Positions 18,701 to 27,535 of a stretch of 64,000 nt of DNA are shown in pieces. Source of the stretch: Roseovarius mucosus (GTDB lineage: Bacteria > Pseudomonadota > Alphaproteobacteria > Rhodobacterales > Rhodobacteraceae). Numbering within the stretch: position 1 is the stretch's first letter; every line of letters begins with the position of its first letter. The stretch is taken from NCBI RefSeq assembly GCF_002080415.1, contig NZ_CP020474.1, positions 2,989,501 to 3,053,500 of the forward strand, in the 5' to 3' direction. The notes under the pieces were generated by a model that did no database searches, had not been told where the DNA came from, and was given only the letters and a program-made list of their open reading frames with translations. Both the position numbers and the translations under genes were made by a program.

Positions 18701-19671
18701 CGGGGGCCGGTGATGATGAAGCGTGGGGCGAGGATGGCGACGACCTGATCCATGGCAACGCAGGCGATGACGCCCTCGACGGCGGGGCGGGCGACGACCA
18801 GATTTTTGGTGGCACCGGCGATGACGCCTTGTCAGGGGGCACCGGCGCTGATCAGCTTGCAGGCGACAGTGGCGACGATGTGATTTTCTCAGACGAAGGC
18901 GACGACATATCCCACGGCGGAGCTGGCAATGATGTGCTGTTCGGAGGAGACGGAGACGACCTTCTGGATGGTGGAGATGACGACGACATTGTATCTGGCG
19001 ATGCGGGTCAGGATAGCCTCTATGGGGGTGACGGCAATGACATCCTCTCGGGAGGGGCAGACGAAGATACTGTCTTGGGTGGGGCGGGTGATGACATTGT
19101 TGTAGCCGATGACGATAGCGCCTCCGATACCTATTCCGGTGACGCGGGCCACGATCAACTGAACTATTCCGGCGCGACAGACGGTGTCGAACTTGATCTG
19201 ATCACGGGTATGGCCTCTGGCCAGAGCATCGGTGACGACAGTTTCTCGGGGTTCGAGGACTATGTCGGCTCCACAGGCGACGACCATTTCCTCGCAGGGT
19301 CTGGTCAGGCATCCCTGACAGGCAACGGCGGGTCAGACCTATATAACTTTGTACAGGGCGATACCGTTGATATCATCCGGTCAGTTTATCAGATCAATGA
19401 TTTCAATAGCGATGACCGGATCTGGATTGGCTCAGGCTCGAGTCATCGGGAAATCCGCAAAGCGCAGAAATCCCTTGAGGAACGTATTGAGGATGACTTG
19501 GATGATTATGCCGACGCGCTCGATGTGGATGAACCCCGGCTGACCTATTACCACGATTGGACCGACGATTATCGCCGAACCGTCGTAGAGGTCGATTTTA
19601 ACCGCGACAGGATCATTGATCTAGAGTTGCGGATCGAGGGTGACCACATCCTCTTGATTGAACACGCCTGA
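15769..19671 (+). CDS. Large RTX repeat protein encoded between the T1SS ABC and HlyD genes
   Basis: 1,300 residues, starting with GTG at 15769 behind an AAGGGAGG site located in the end of the transporter gene. Residues 1-60 include a hydrophobic stretch (WFAGLLGLGLYLRSFLW). Residues 200-300 resemble a cadherin-like/Ig-like repeat (SAVYLGDLG...HDGDLLGVSI). From about 303 to 1115 there is an almost unbroken array of GGxGxDxLx nonapeptides, much of it in 45-residue units of five nonapeptides. The last 180 residues are less repetitive and end with acidic beta-rich sequence and LLIEHA. It is probably a calcium-stiffened extracellular or surface fibre exported by the adjacent T1SS. Its place between transporter and fusion protein suggests a dedicated substrate or an accessory of the machine. 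Confidence 0.88.
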   Translation: MIDVKSFRSATTAQSDPADPLGLEHPERSQTKFLSGWFAGLLGLGLYLRSFLWSDQHVAAVAEDEPPEEDSKDITESRNTSGLALHENAPDDSVGGPGDSWVEEGPTIVSFRYPVVLGRFESMFIEPLPDLVFGTEITRVTANTILPPFNLFPGINKFPQDNGVEPGSPPFIPDPSDETEPDDPPTVAEEENPDQYETDPEQDRNRGPRNSSAVYLGDLGSGAVLAISLAHLLSETKDHDGDLLGVSINGSTVGHMDPKGDGWLYFADTDALGEVQIKYSITDGALSIDQTAILNVIENVFTGTDGEDLIVGTRGRDAIFGLNDDDNLAGFGGRDRIYGGAGDDNISGGDGDDSLFGNDGDDLIAGGDGDDWISGGAGDDRLFGEGGNDVIYGDAGHDEIYGGDGEDKIFGGTGDDTVKAGDGDDEVRGGADDDILHGDAGNDHLDGGRGKDQILGGTGDDTVVAGAGDDEAWGEDGDDLIHGDAGDDALDGGLGDDQILGGTGDDTVVAGAGDDEAWGEDGDDLIHGDAGDDVLDAGLGDDQILGGTGDDTVVAGAGDDQAWGEDGDDLIHGDAGDDALDGGLGDDQIFGGTGDDTVVAGAGDDEAWGEDGDDLIHGNAGDDALDGGAGDDEILGGIGDDTVVAGAGDDDVQGEDGDDLIHGDAGDDVLDGGVGDDQIFGGTGDDTVVAGAGDDDAWGEDGDDLIHGDAGDDVLDGGVGDDQIFGGTGDDTVVAGAGDDEAWGEDGDDLIHGDAGDDALDGGLGDDQILGGTGDDTVVAGAGDDEAWGEDGDDLIHGDAGDDVLDAGLGDDQILGGTGDDTVVAGAGDDQAWGEDGDDLIHGDAGDDALDGGLGDDQIFGGTGDDTVVAGAGDDEAWGEDGDDLIHGNAGDDALDGGLGDDQIFGGTGDDTVVAGDGDDDVQGEDGDDLIHGNAGDDALGGGAGDDEILGNAGDDVLDGGVGDDEILGGTGDDTVMAGAGDDEAWGEDGDDLIHGNAGDDALDGGAGDDQIFGGTGDDALSGGTGADQLAGDSGDDVIFSDEGDDISHGGAGNDVLFGGDGDDLLDGGDDDDIVSGDAGQDSLYGGDGNDILSGGADEDTVLGGAGDDIVVADDDSASDTYSGDAGHDQLNYSGATDGVELDLITGMASGQSIGDDSFSGFEDYVGSTGDDHFLAGSGQASLTGNGGSDLYNFVQGDTVDIIRSVYQINDFNSDDRIWIGSGSSHREIRKAQKSLEERIEDDLDDYADALDVDEPRLTYYHDWTDDYRRTVVEVDFNRDRIIDLELRIEGDHILLIEHA
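17167..18455 (+). repeat. 479-bp exact duplication inside the RTX array (offset 810 bp)
   Basis: Bases 17167-17645 and 17977-18455 are identical on direct comparison, and the offset of 810 bp equals six 135-bp units. Flanking units are diverged. The in-frame copy adds nonapeptides without breaking the gene and looks like recent unequal recombination between repeat units. Confidence 0.9.
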
Positions 19672-19696
19672 CGCGCTGAACAGAAGGATTATTGGA

Positions 19697-21022
19697 ATGA
19701 CTAAATCTGGTTCTGTCAAAAACGCACCACAATCCCCAGCGGCATTCGACCGGCTCCGCGGGCGCATTATTCTTGGCGTTCTCATGATGTTTGGACTGTT
19801 GGGTGGTGTGGGCGCATGGGCGTTCAATGCAAACTTGACCGGAGCTGTCATAGCATTGGGGACGGTCAAGGTTGACCAGAACCTAAAGCAGGTTCAGCAC
19901 CGCGACGGTGGGATCGTTGAGAAAATTTCCGTGCGCGAGGGCGATGAGGTTGATGCGGGTCAAGTCATGTTTCGTCTCGATGACGCGCAATCACGGGCAG
20001 AGCTATCAATCCTCTCTGCTCAATTGGACGAGGCTGAGGTTCGGCGCGCGCGTCTCGTTGCAGACCGTGAAGGTGCCGCTGAGGTCAGATTTCCCAAGCG
20101 TCTCTCGATGTCTGATCCACAACAAAGCGAGTTGATGTCAGGTGAACTGCGCCTCCATGCTGGGAATATCGTGAACCGCGACAATCAGCGCGAGCAGCTT
20201 GAACTCGGTATCGCTCAGGTGAACGATGAGATTGTGGCGCTCGTTTCGCAGCGCTCGGCGTTGACAGATGAATTGGCCCTTGTGGAAGAAAGCCACTCGC
20301 GTGTTGTAAACCTGTTCGAGAAAGGCTTGATCCAAATGCCTCGGGTGGATGAAGCAAAGCGTGAACTGGTTCAGATGCGTGGCAAACTTGGCGAGCTTGA
20401 CGCCAATATTGCGCGGTCCCGGTCGCGGATCAGCGAGATCGAGATGCGGATTCTTTCCGTGGACGAAGTTGCAAGAAATGAAGCGCAACGGGAGCTTACG
20501 GTGGTCGAGGCACGCATTCAGGAACTGTCCGACCGGTTAACAGCGGTGCAGGACAAACTTTCACGGACGGAAATACGCGCACCGATTTCCGGGCGGATCA
20601 ACGAACTGTCGGTGTTCACCGAAGGCGGGGTCATCACGCCAGCCGAGATATTGGCAACGATTGTTCCGGCCTCTGCCGAGTTGCGGATAGAGGTTCAATT
20701 GCCGACCACAGCAATAGATCAAGTCTATCTTGATCAGACGGCCCGTGTCCGGTTCTCATCCTTCAACCACCGTACAACACCTGAAATTCTCGGCACGATT
20801 TCGCACATTTCACCTGCAACGACCATTTCCGCATCCACCGGGGAGCCATTCTACATCGGCTATGTCGATATATCGCCAGAAGAGTTTGCAAGGCTGAACG
20901 GTCTAGCCTTGATGCCGGGAATGCCAACTGAAGTCTATCTCTCCACCCAAGAGCAAACTGCGGCGGCCTATTTCGCACGGCCTCTCATGGATCAATTTGA
21001 GAAGGCCTTCCGCGAAGAATGA
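19697..21022 (+). CDS. HlyD/PrtE-type membrane fusion protein of type I secretion
   Basis: The ATG at 19697 has AGAAGGA eight bases upstream, giving 441 residues. A single membrane helix (IILGVLMMFGLLGGVGAWAF) follows a short cytoplasmic N-terminus. Next come the beta-barrel/lipoyl-like segment (VQHRDGGIVEKISVREGDEVDAGQVMFRLDD), a long coiled coil (about 100-270) and the second lipoyl half (KLSRTEIRAPISGRINELSVFTEGGVI). The C-terminal beta-domain has the LMPGMPTEVYL motif common to this family. It would bridge the ABC transporter (13970) to a TolC-type channel that is not encoded here. It is the last gene of the secretion operon, starting 25 bp after the RTX gene stop. Confidence 0.93.
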   Translation: MTKSGSVKNAPQSPAAFDRLRGRIILGVLMMFGLLGGVGAWAFNANLTGAVIALGTVKVDQNLKQVQHRDGGIVEKISVREGDEVDAGQVMFRLDDAQSRAELSILSAQLDEAEVRRARLVADREGAAEVRFPKRLSMSDPQQSELMSGELRLHAGNIVNRDNQREQLELGIAQVNDEIVALVSQRSALTDELALVEESHSRVVNLFEKGLIQMPRVDEAKRELVQMRGKLGELDANIARSRSRISEIEMRILSVDEVARNEAQRELTVVEARIQELSDRLTAVQDKLSRTEIRAPISGRINELSVFTEGGVITPAEILATIVPASAELRIEVQLPTTAIDQVYLDQTARVRFSSFNHRTTPEILGTISHISPATTISASTGEPFYIGYVDISPEEFARLNGLALMPGMPTEVYLSTQEQTAAAYFARPLMDQFEKAFREE

Positions 21023-21153
21023 GTGCCCTGAACCGTACCCAGTGATTTGGACCGAGAGGTCGGTCTAGGTCAATGGACACGAAAAAAGAACACATTAAAG
21101 CGTCTCGCCTTTAACCTGTGGCATATCCGGCAGTTGACGTGGTTCCAGCATGA

Positions 21154-21429
21154 ATCGCCCCGGTTTCGCCGGACACCTATAGCTTCATTTCAAGCGACCA
21201 GATCACGCCTCACACGCTTCGCCGCACGGCAGTGACGCATCTGGTTCAGGCAGGCGTCGACTTGCCCACAGTACAGCGCATTTCTGGCCACAACACCTTG
21301 TCTATGGTTGCGCGTTACGCGCATCAACGCGGGTCACACATTGAAGCTGCAAGGGATCAGCTGGAAGGGCGGGTCAGCGGCACCCAGGAAAACAAGATCC
21401 GCAGACTAAAAACTAAAAGTTCAGCGTGA
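21154..21429 (+). pseudogene. Remnant of a tyrosine recombinase (C-terminal part)
   Basis: The frame opens after a stop at 21151 and has no proper start. It encodes the catalytic end of a phage-type integrase: TPHTLRRTAVTHLVQAG (H-x-L-R-R box), GHNTLSMVARYAH (with the GH and the nucleophile tyrosine). About two thirds of the protein is missing. It marks an older integration event just left of the intact integrase at 21653. Confidence 0.75.
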
Positions 21430-21495
21430 TGACACACGAATTACCCCTGCACTTGGGTGCGCCAAGACAAATACTGCATAAGTCTTTGATTTTAG

Positions 21496-21514
21496 TGGTG
21501 CCCGGGGGCGGGAC
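21496..21514 (-). other. tRNA 3'-end-like sequence, possible attachment-site remnant
   Basis: On the minus strand this reads GTCCCGCCCCCGGGCACCA. That fits the last part of a T-arm, an acceptor strand and CCA. No tRNA body follows. It lies 139 bp before the intact integrase, where an att site made from a tRNA end is often found. No second copy was noticed in the window. Confidence 0.35.
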
Positions 21515-21652
21515 ATCTCAAACTAAGCCGCGCGCGCCAATTTAGTTTTAAATTATTGTTTTTAAACAATTTTATTGAAATATAGACAAGCGGTGTGGGG
21601 TGAGGTATGCGAGAAATGTGACACAATTTGTGATACAATTTCGGAACTAGCC

Positions 21653-23077
21653 ATGACAAATCTCATCAAGCGCGGAAACGTGTTTTGGTTCCGTATGAGG
21701 TGCCCCAAGAAGTATCGGAATGTCTTTCCTCAAAGCCATATAAGCGAGTCACTTGGCACCGATAGCAAGGTTGCTGCAGAGGCGTTAGTGCCCCAGGTGA
21801 AGCAAAAATGGCTTCTGGAGCTTGAGGCTCGTGAAACCGGAACACAATCTCCCGGTTCAACGGAGACATTTCGGGCAATGCTTCAGCTCGCAAACCGGGA
21901 GGGCTTACGCCCGGCAACGGCGACCGAGCTAGCCGAAGGCAGCCTTGATGTGCTCCTTTCCAGATTATCAAAACTGCAAACAGTAGATCCAACCGGGCAA
22001 AGTGCTCTCTTTGCAGCCACGCTTGGAGGATTTGAATTGCCTGAGACAATGATCTCAGAAGTCGCTTCAAAGATGTCAGAATATCTATCTTCACACGTTC
22101 AAAATAAGAACGCACGCCAAAAACGAACTTGGGGGAACAAGTACAAGCGTGCGAGCAAAACATTTGAAGTGGCTATTCAAGATAAACCAGTCATAAAAAT
22201 TACAAAGGATGATGCGTACGCCTTTCGCCGCTACTGGGCTAATAGGGTCGATACTGAGGAAATTACTACAGCATACGCGCATAAGCACATTGGCTATCTT
22301 CGGATGATAGTTGATGCATTTTACTCTTACCTGCAGGTTGATGAATATTTTAACCCGTTTAATGATTTAAATCCAATAGAAAAACCTCGATGGGAGCGAC
22401 TTTCTGCCGAGAGTCGGAAACCTGAGTTTACTCCGAAGTGGATTCAGGAAACAATTTTGACTGGCGACAAACTGAAAGGTTTAAACGAACAAGCTCGCGA
22501 TATTTTGATAATTTGTGCTGAAACCGGATGTCGTCAGACTGAAATTTATGATCTTCCAGCGACATCAATTAAGTTAGCTGAAAAAATTCCGCACATCGAA
22601 ATAAAACTTGAGACTGAAGGCGACAACAAAAGGGAAATTAAAACAAAGTCATCGAATAGAAAAGTTCCCCTGCTGGGTGCAGCTTTAGAAGCTATGAGGA
22701 GAAATCCTTGTGGTTTCCCAGCTTATCAAGGCAAAGGGAGCTTTAGTAATACCGTCTCTAAACACTTCAAGAAAAACGGCTTGCTTCCTTCTGAAAGTCA
22801 CCAGCTTTCAGGTCTCAGACACAGTTATGAAACAAGAATGCGTGTAGCAAAAATTGATAATGAAGAACGCGCTTTCATGATGGGGCACTCGATAAGAAAG
22901 CTTCGGGGACGTGAGGTTTATGGCACGAAAACTAAACTAGAGATTCAAGCTCTACTTGCTGAGTTGGTTGTTTTTCCAACTAAAACTTGGAAGCCCAGAA
23001 TGCCAAATGAAATTCATGCCTTGATTGATGAAATTCTCGAGAAAGAAGGGCATAGAGCTCGAGCCTCCGTTCTTTAA
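21653..23077 (+). CDS. Tyrosine recombinase/integrase (DUF6538-like N-terminus)
   Basis: The ATG at 21653 is preferred over 21575 because the protein then starts MTNLIKRGNVFWFRMRCPKKY, the usual beginning of this integrase family; this gives 474 residues. A SAM-like core-binding region lies at about 150-260. The catalytic domain shows box I arginine in AETGCRQTEIYDL (about 290), box II arginine in LSGLRHSYETR (about 386; the usual histidine before it is displaced), GHS, and a tyrosine in REVYGTKTKLE (about 422). Base composition turns AT-rich after about 22090, unlike the secretion genes to the left, which points to transfer. It probably integrated a mobile element now partly decayed. Confidence 0.88.
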   Translation: MTNLIKRGNVFWFRMRCPKKYRNVFPQSHISESLGTDSKVAAEALVPQVKQKWLLELEARETGTQSPGSTETFRAMLQLANREGLRPATATELAEGSLDVLLSRLSKLQTVDPTGQSALFAATLGGFELPETMISEVASKMSEYLSSHVQNKNARQKRTWGNKYKRASKTFEVAIQDKPVIKITKDDAYAFRRYWANRVDTEEITTAYAHKHIGYLRMIVDAFYSYLQVDEYFNPFNDLNPIEKPRWERLSAESRKPEFTPKWIQETILTGDKLKGLNEQARDILIICAETGCRQTEIYDLPATSIKLAEKIPHIEIKLETEGDNKREIKTKSSNRKVPLLGAALEAMRRNPCGFPAYQGKGSFSNTVSKHFKKNGLLPSESHQLSGLRHSYETRMRVAKIDNEERAFMMGHSIRKLRGREVYGTKTKLEIQALLAELVVFPTKTWKPRMPNEIHALIDEILEKEGHRARASVL

Positions 23078-23253
23078 TTTGTATTCGCCCACTTATTTAT
23101 TCTATTTATAACTTCGGTCTTGGCCTGTAAGCTTTCAAGCTCACGCTCTAGTCGCTCAAATAGTGGTAGGTAAATTTCCCCATCTTTGCGATTTTTAATT
23201 GCAGTTGCGAGGTATTTTAGCGCCTTCGTTATGTTTTTTTCGTTGTATTCCAC
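23074..23253 (-). CDS. Small conserved-looking protein (59 aa), convergent with the integrase
   Basis: A GTG-started frame of 59 residues whose stop overlaps the integrase stop tail to tail. The protein is hydrophilic and helical, with a likely coiled coil (KDGEIYLPLFERLERELESLQAK). It resembles small YLPxFERLERE-type proteins that I recall from alphaproteobacterial integrase neighbourhoods. Function unknown. Codon use is AT-rich like the integrase, so they probably travelled together. Confidence 0.55.
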   Translation of the reverse strand: MEYNEKNITKALKYLATAIKNRKDGEIYLPLFERLERELESLQAKTEVINRINKWANTN

Positions 23254-23482
23254 TTGACTGCACCCATCTCTGGGTGACTATTTACTAATGGATGGTTAAA
23301 GTCAGTTTAAAAATATGTTCATTTTGGTTCCTTTAATCAGTCAGATATTCGGTGTCCTGCCGAGTGTTTTTTCAAGTGATAGTTTTCGGAAGTATCGCTG
23401 TCGTGCCCCTACTAAAATGGGCCACCATTGAGTTGAAATTACCGCAATATGCGGGAGGATCAAGATTGTCGGAAATTAATGT

Positions 23483-23611
23483 AAACCGGAAGCGATCGTG
23501 CTGAAATCGCGTCAGGTTGAAGTAGTGCAAGGACAAGGCTAGGCGGTCGCTAACGCCGCTCGACAGATCACCATGTCTCATCAGACCATTTATTATCGAT
23601 GGCTCAAAATT
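23483..23611 (+). pseudogene. IS3-family orfA remnant
   Basis: Reads KPEAIVLKSRQVEVVQGQG, stop, AVANAARQITMSHQTIYYRW. This is the helix-turn-helix start of an IS3-family OrfA with an in-frame TAG and no downstream orfB. The stretch around it (23254-24138) holds no intact gene. Confidence 0.65.
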
Positions 23612-23725
23612 GAATGACGTATGATGGCAAAGCCGAGAGTATGAAGACCGAAAGCACCAGACAGGGTACTCTTTGATAGAAGATTTCGGGTGGACTATTT
23701 TTGAATGACGTATGATGGCAAAGCC
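23610..23725 (+). repeat. 25-bp direct repeat 91 bp apart
   Basis: TTGAATGACGTATGATGGCA plus AAGCC occurs at 23610-23634 and again, exactly, at 23701-23725. It begins at the end of the IS3 remnant. Origin unknown. From 23726 to 24100 I see no gene. Confidence 0.85.
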
Positions 23726-24100
23726 ACCAACGGAGAACATAAAAGATCAGAATACTGGTATCCCTTATTGCTGTAAGCCATTTAGCACGTAGGGCGTTCC
23801 GTGCGAGGGAGAATAATTTTCATTCTTGTAAAGAGTCATTGAGTGCCCGTTATATGAATAATTCCCGATCCTCACTCTGATACAACGATCTCTCCACCGA
23901 AATTGCGCACAGCACTGATCGCAAACACATCCTTAGCTCCTGAGGCGTCTCAGACGGTCACTGGTGATCCAACGTTAACTCTCACTTCTTTTACAGATCA
24001 GGTGACCGCTATCCCACTCAGGCTGGCTTGTGTGGCTTTCTAAATGCTAACGGAAACTCTGACCGCTTGCCCGCGTGGCCCACTTTTGCACTAGTGCTCC

Positions 24101-24135
24101 CAAAACCCATGAACCCATGAAAACCTAAACCCATA
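24101..24135 (+). promoter_or_regulatory. AACCCATGA-type repeat element (copy 1)
   Basis: About 35 bp containing three spaced copies of (A)ACCCAT. It closely matches 57923-57957 upstream of parA. Here it is cut off by the IS element starting at 24139, so any gene it once controlled is gone. Confidence 0.5.
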
Positions 24136-24138
24136 CTA

Positions 24139-24976
24139 GGGGCTGTTGACGTTCATCTGAGTTGAATGATTGATGCGGCCAGTGAAATGAAGGCCTTGAA
24201 TCTCTGGTCGGTCTTGCACGAGCGCATGGCGATACCTCTGTTTTCCTTGAGCTTTCCGAAATGGTTTTCGATCAAATGCCGCCATTTGTAGGTTTCCTTG
24301 TCGAACTCGGCAGGAAAGCGGCGGTTGGATTTCGGCGGGATGACTGGTGTAATGCTCCGTTCGGACAGCGCGGTTCGGAGCCAATCGGCATCGAAGGCGC
24401 GATCCGCTAGCAGGTGATCTGCGGCGAGCGTGTCGATCAGCTCCGGCACGCCGCGCAGGTCATGCGCTTGCCCCGGCAACAGGCGGAAGTCGACAAGGTT
24501 GCCAAGCGCGTCGATCTGGGCAACGATCCTAGTCGTCATGCCGCCGCGCGAGGCCCCTATGGCCTGGCTCTGAGTCCCCCTTTTGCGCCCTGGCCGGAGC
24601 GGTGGACCTTGACGATGGAGCCGTCGATCATCGCGTATTCGAAGTCGGCGTCCGCAGCCAAGGTTCTGAACATGTTGTAGAAAGCATCAGCTTTCACCCA
24701 CCGCCGGAACCGCTTGAATACAGAATTCCACTTCCCGAATTCGACGGGCAGTTCCCGCCATTGCGCACCGGTTCGCACAATCCACAACACAGCCTCCAAG
24801 AACAGACGTGGATCGCGTCCGGTTTGGCCGGGATCTGTGGTCTTGCCAAGGCAGAAAGGTTCTATGACCGCCCATTGGGCGTCGGTCAAGACATGACGGG
24901 TCAAGGCTGCTCTCCTCTGTTTGCAACCTTGAATCAGACCTCACAACAAATAGGAACCCTGAACGTCAACAGCCCC
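24139..24976 (-). mobile_element. IS5-family (IS427-like) element, copy 1 (838 bp)
   Basis: Inverted ends GGGGCTGTTGACGTTCA, flanked on both sides by TA. One transposase in two overlapping frames on the minus strand. It lies 10 bp after the response regulator gene at 24987-25613. Confidence 0.88.
24153..24904 (-). CDS. IS5-family (IS427-like) transposase, two frames joined by probable -1 frameshift
   Basis: The first frame starts at a TTG at 24904 behind AGAGGAGAG and encodes LTDAQWAVIEP...[15 protein letters not shown]...[19 protein letters not shown] (first catalytic D). The second frame (to 24153) continues with [24 protein letters not shown] (second D) and RHLIENHFGKLKENRG (catalytic E). 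The frames overlap at an AAAAGGGGG run, where a -1 slip would join them. The same run is in the second copy at 30158-30994, which supports programmed frameshifting rather than mutation. Full length would be about 250 residues. Confidence 0.85.
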
Positions 24977-24986
24977 TAGAATGACC

Positions 24987-25613
24987 TCAGATTATACCAA
25001 GTTGCTTTGCTCTGACGGCGGCGCTTGCCCGATTGGTTGCACCTAATATCATGCAGATTTTCCGAACATAGGATTTAACGCTAACCTCTGACACTTGGAT
25101 CATCCAGGCTATTTCCTTGTTCGTTTTGCCCTCTGCGATTTTACTTAGCACCAGCAAATCACGTTCCGTGAATGACTCCGTGCTTCCTTTGGCACTAGGC
25201 TCATTCTGAGACGCGCGAACAAAAACCTCGCCAGAGGACACCAAGCGTATGGCGCTTTCCAGAGATTTGAGCGGTAGGCTTTTAGGGATCAAGCCCATAC
25301 ACCCAAGCTCTAACGCCGCGTTAAGATCATGGGGATTAGCGGTTCCGGAGAAAAGAACGACGGCTCCCGGCTCATTAAGCTTTATAAGCGACGCAATGCT
25401 ATCCATGCCCTTCATGTCAGGCATGACGAGATCAAGCAATACGACGTCCATCGGCCCATTTTCTTTGATAAAACTTTCTGCCCCTTGGAAAGAGTTGCAG
25501 ACGGCTACGTTGAAATCGCTTGAACTAGATAAGAAGTTTGCGACTGCTTCTGACACTAGCTTGTGGTCATCGACCACTAGAATGGACAGCGTCGGCTCTT
25601 CCTGATTGTTCAT
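24987..25613 (-). CDS. LuxR/FixJ-type response regulator
   Basis: The ATG at 25613 is chosen, giving 208 residues. The upstream in-frame ATGs would add a 14-residue unconserved tail. The receiver domain carries D15/D16 (VVDDHKLV), phospho-acceptor D61 (VVLLDLVMPD) and the lysine in GLIPKSLPLKSLE. The C-terminal GerE helix-turn-helix includes FTERDLLVLSKIAEGKTNKEIAW and VSVKSYVRKICMIL. No kinase gene is adjacent. An IS element lies 10 bp downstream and an IS21 element 270 bp upstream, so it is an isolated survivor between insertions. It is only moderately similar to the regulator at 831. Confidence 0.88.
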   Translation of the reverse strand: MNNQEEPTLSILVVDDHKLVSEAVANFLSSSSDFNVAVCNSFQGAESFIKENGPMDVVLLDLVMPDMKGMDSIASLIKLNEPGAVVLFSGTANPHDLNAALELGCMGLIPKSLPLKSLESAIRLVSSGEVFVRASQNEPSAKGSTESFTERDLLVLSKIAEGKTNKEIAWMIQVSEVSVKSYVRKICMILGATNRASAAVRAKQLGII

Positions 25614-25996
25614 CGTGTTCTCTTTTCGGTTTTCTAAACCTCGAGCTGACATCATAATCAGCTAAAGCATTTGGGTGTGCCTCATCATCTTTAGGCTCAT
25701 CTAGGAACGGTTTAACACACAGCAAAACCTGGAGATCAAACTAACCTCAGTGCCTCCATAAATATCTTTTGGTAAGGAGGCGGGTTCCGTGGGGCGGTAA
25801 GTGCAGTAACTACACCACGGAAGCACAAAAGTTCGCGCGCGTAGGCTCTGCGGTCACAATACGACTTGTATCTGACCCATCACTGTTGATTGCCACTGAG
25901 AATTGACCCGGCAAAGGCTAAAATTGTCACTGAGAATTGACCCATGTGCAACCTTGCCCCGGCTTGAACCAGCTGGGGGCATTTGGAGTGATCGAC

Positions 25997-27535
25997 ATGG
26001 GATTTTTGAAGGTTATCAGGACATGGGCGCTGCGAGACAAGATGCCCATTCGCGAGATTGCTCGGCGCACGGGCATATCGCGTAACACAATCAAGAAGTA
26101 TTTGCGGGAGGGGATTGTTGAGCCTGCGTTTCAGACGCCGGATCGTCCGAGCAAGCTGGATCCCTATGCCAAGCAACTGACAGCATGGCTCACGACCGAC
26201 CAGCGCAAATCACGCAAAGAACGCCGGACGGCGAAGCTGATGCACGCCGATCTGGTAAAGCTTGGATATGACGGCTCCTACGAGCGCGTTGCAGCCTTCG
26301 TTCGCCAATGGAAAGGCGAACGGCAGCGCGCGCATCACACGACGGATCGGGGAACTTTCGTGCCGCTGGTGTTTGCACCTGGCGAGGCGTTCCAATTCGA
26401 CTGGAGCGAGGACTGGGCCTATGTCGGGGCTGAGCGCATCAAACTACAGGTCGCGCATATCAAGCTATCCCACAGCCGCGCCTTTCTGGTTCGGGCGTAT
26501 TTGCTGCAAACACATGAGATGCTGTTTGACGCGCATTGGCATGCGTTCCGCGTCTTCGAAGGCGTCCCGGGCCGCGGCATCTATGACAATATGAAGACCG
26601 CCGTCGACAAAGTTGGACTTGGTAAGAAGCGCGATGTGAATGCGCGGTTCACGGCGATGACCAGTCATTATGTCTTCGATCCCGAGTTCTGTAACCCGGC
26701 CGCAGGATGGGAGAAAGGGCAGGTCGAGAAGAATGTGCGCGACGCGCGCCATCGCATGTGGCAGCTGATGCCGACCTTTCCGGATCTGGGCGCGCTGAAT
26801 GACTGGCTGGAAGAGCGCTGCAAGCTGCTGTGGGCTGAGACGGCCCATGGCAGGTTGCCTGGAAGCATCGCCGATGTGTGGGAGGCTGAGAAGCCTGCGC
26901 TTATGCCGCTCCCCACAATGTTCGATGGTTTTGTCGAGGAAAGAAAGCGCGTCTCGCCGACCTGCCTGATCACCTTTGATCGCACCCGTTATTCTGTGCC
27001 CGCCAGTTTTGCGAACCGCCCTGTCAGTCTGCGCATTTACCCTGAGCGGTTGATAGTTGTCGCCGAGGGGCATGTGATTTGCACGCATGAGCGCATCATC
27101 GACCGGTCGCACCGCCAGCCTGGGCGCGTCATCTATGACTGGCGCCATTATCTGGCCGTGGTCCAGCGCAAACCCGGGGCGCTGCGCAATGGGGCACCCT
27201 TTGCCGAGATGCCAGAGGCCTTCCGCAAGTTGCAGGGACAGATGCTGCGCAGGCCTGGTGGGGACCGTGAGATGGTCGATATTTTGTCGCTTGTTCTGCA
27301 CCATGACGAGCAGTCTGTGCTTCGCGCAGTGGAAATGGCTCTGGAGGCCGGCGTGCCCACAAAGACCCATGTGCTGAACCTGCTCCACAGGTTGGTAGAC
27401 GGAAAACCGACCGACCAGCCCGATATAACGCCGCCGTCGGCCCTCTCTCTGAGCAAGGAACCTGAGGCCAATGTTGCACGCTATGACGGACTGCGACAGG
27501 CTCAGAATAAGGGAGGCACGCGCCATGCGTCATGA
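25997..27535 (+). CDS. istA: IS21 transposase IstA
   Basis: The ATG at 25997 is chosen over 25937 because GGAG lies eight bases upstream and IstA proteins usually start MGFLKVI; this gives 512 residues. An N-terminal helix-turn-helix ([21 protein letters not shown]) precedes an integrase-type DDE core: D in [14 protein letters not shown] in [13 protein letters not shown] and E in [16 protein letters not shown]. The C-terminal domain follows. It overlaps istB by 11 bp, the usual arrangement. IstA carries out strand cutting and joining, and IstB assists. Confidence 0.95.
   Translation: MGFLKVIRTWALRDKMPIREIARRTGISRNTIKKYLREGIVEPAFQTPDRPSKLDPYAKQLTAWLTTDQRKSRKERRTAKLMHADLVKLGYDGSYERVAAFVRQWKGERQRAHHTTDRGTFVPLVFAPGEAFQFDWSEDWAYVGAERIKLQVAHIKLSHSRAFLVRAYLLQTHEMLFDAHWHAFRVFEGVPGRGIYDNMKTAVDKVGLGKKRDVNARFTAMTSHYVFDPEFCNPAAGWEKGQVEKNVRDARHRMWQLMPTFPDLGALNDWLEERCKLLWAETAHGRLPGSIADVWEAEKPALMPLPTMFDGFVEERKRVSPTCLITFDRTRYSVPASFANRPVSLRIYPERLIVVAEGHVICTHERIIDRSHRQPGRVIYDWRHYLAVVQRKPGALRNGAPFAEMPEAFRKLQGQMLRRPGGDREMVDILSLVLHHDEQSVLRAVEMALEAGVPTKTHVLNLLHRLVDGKPTDQPDITPPSALSLSKEPEANVARYDGLRQAQNKGGTRHAS

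Noticed and set aside
16888..18753. Long minus-strand frames across the RTX array (up to 459 codons)
   Set aside because: They are mirror translations of the repeated nonapeptide DNA. They are highly repetitive, have no ribosome-binding sites, and the plus frame has a clear secretion-protein context.
17140..18820. Regular DNA repeats that could be taken for a CRISPR array
   Set aside because: The 135-bp units are entirely coding, with no unique spacers; they are RTX nonapeptides.
26465..27526. Minus-strand frame of 353 codons opposite istA
   Set aside because: Shadow of a complete IS21 transposase.
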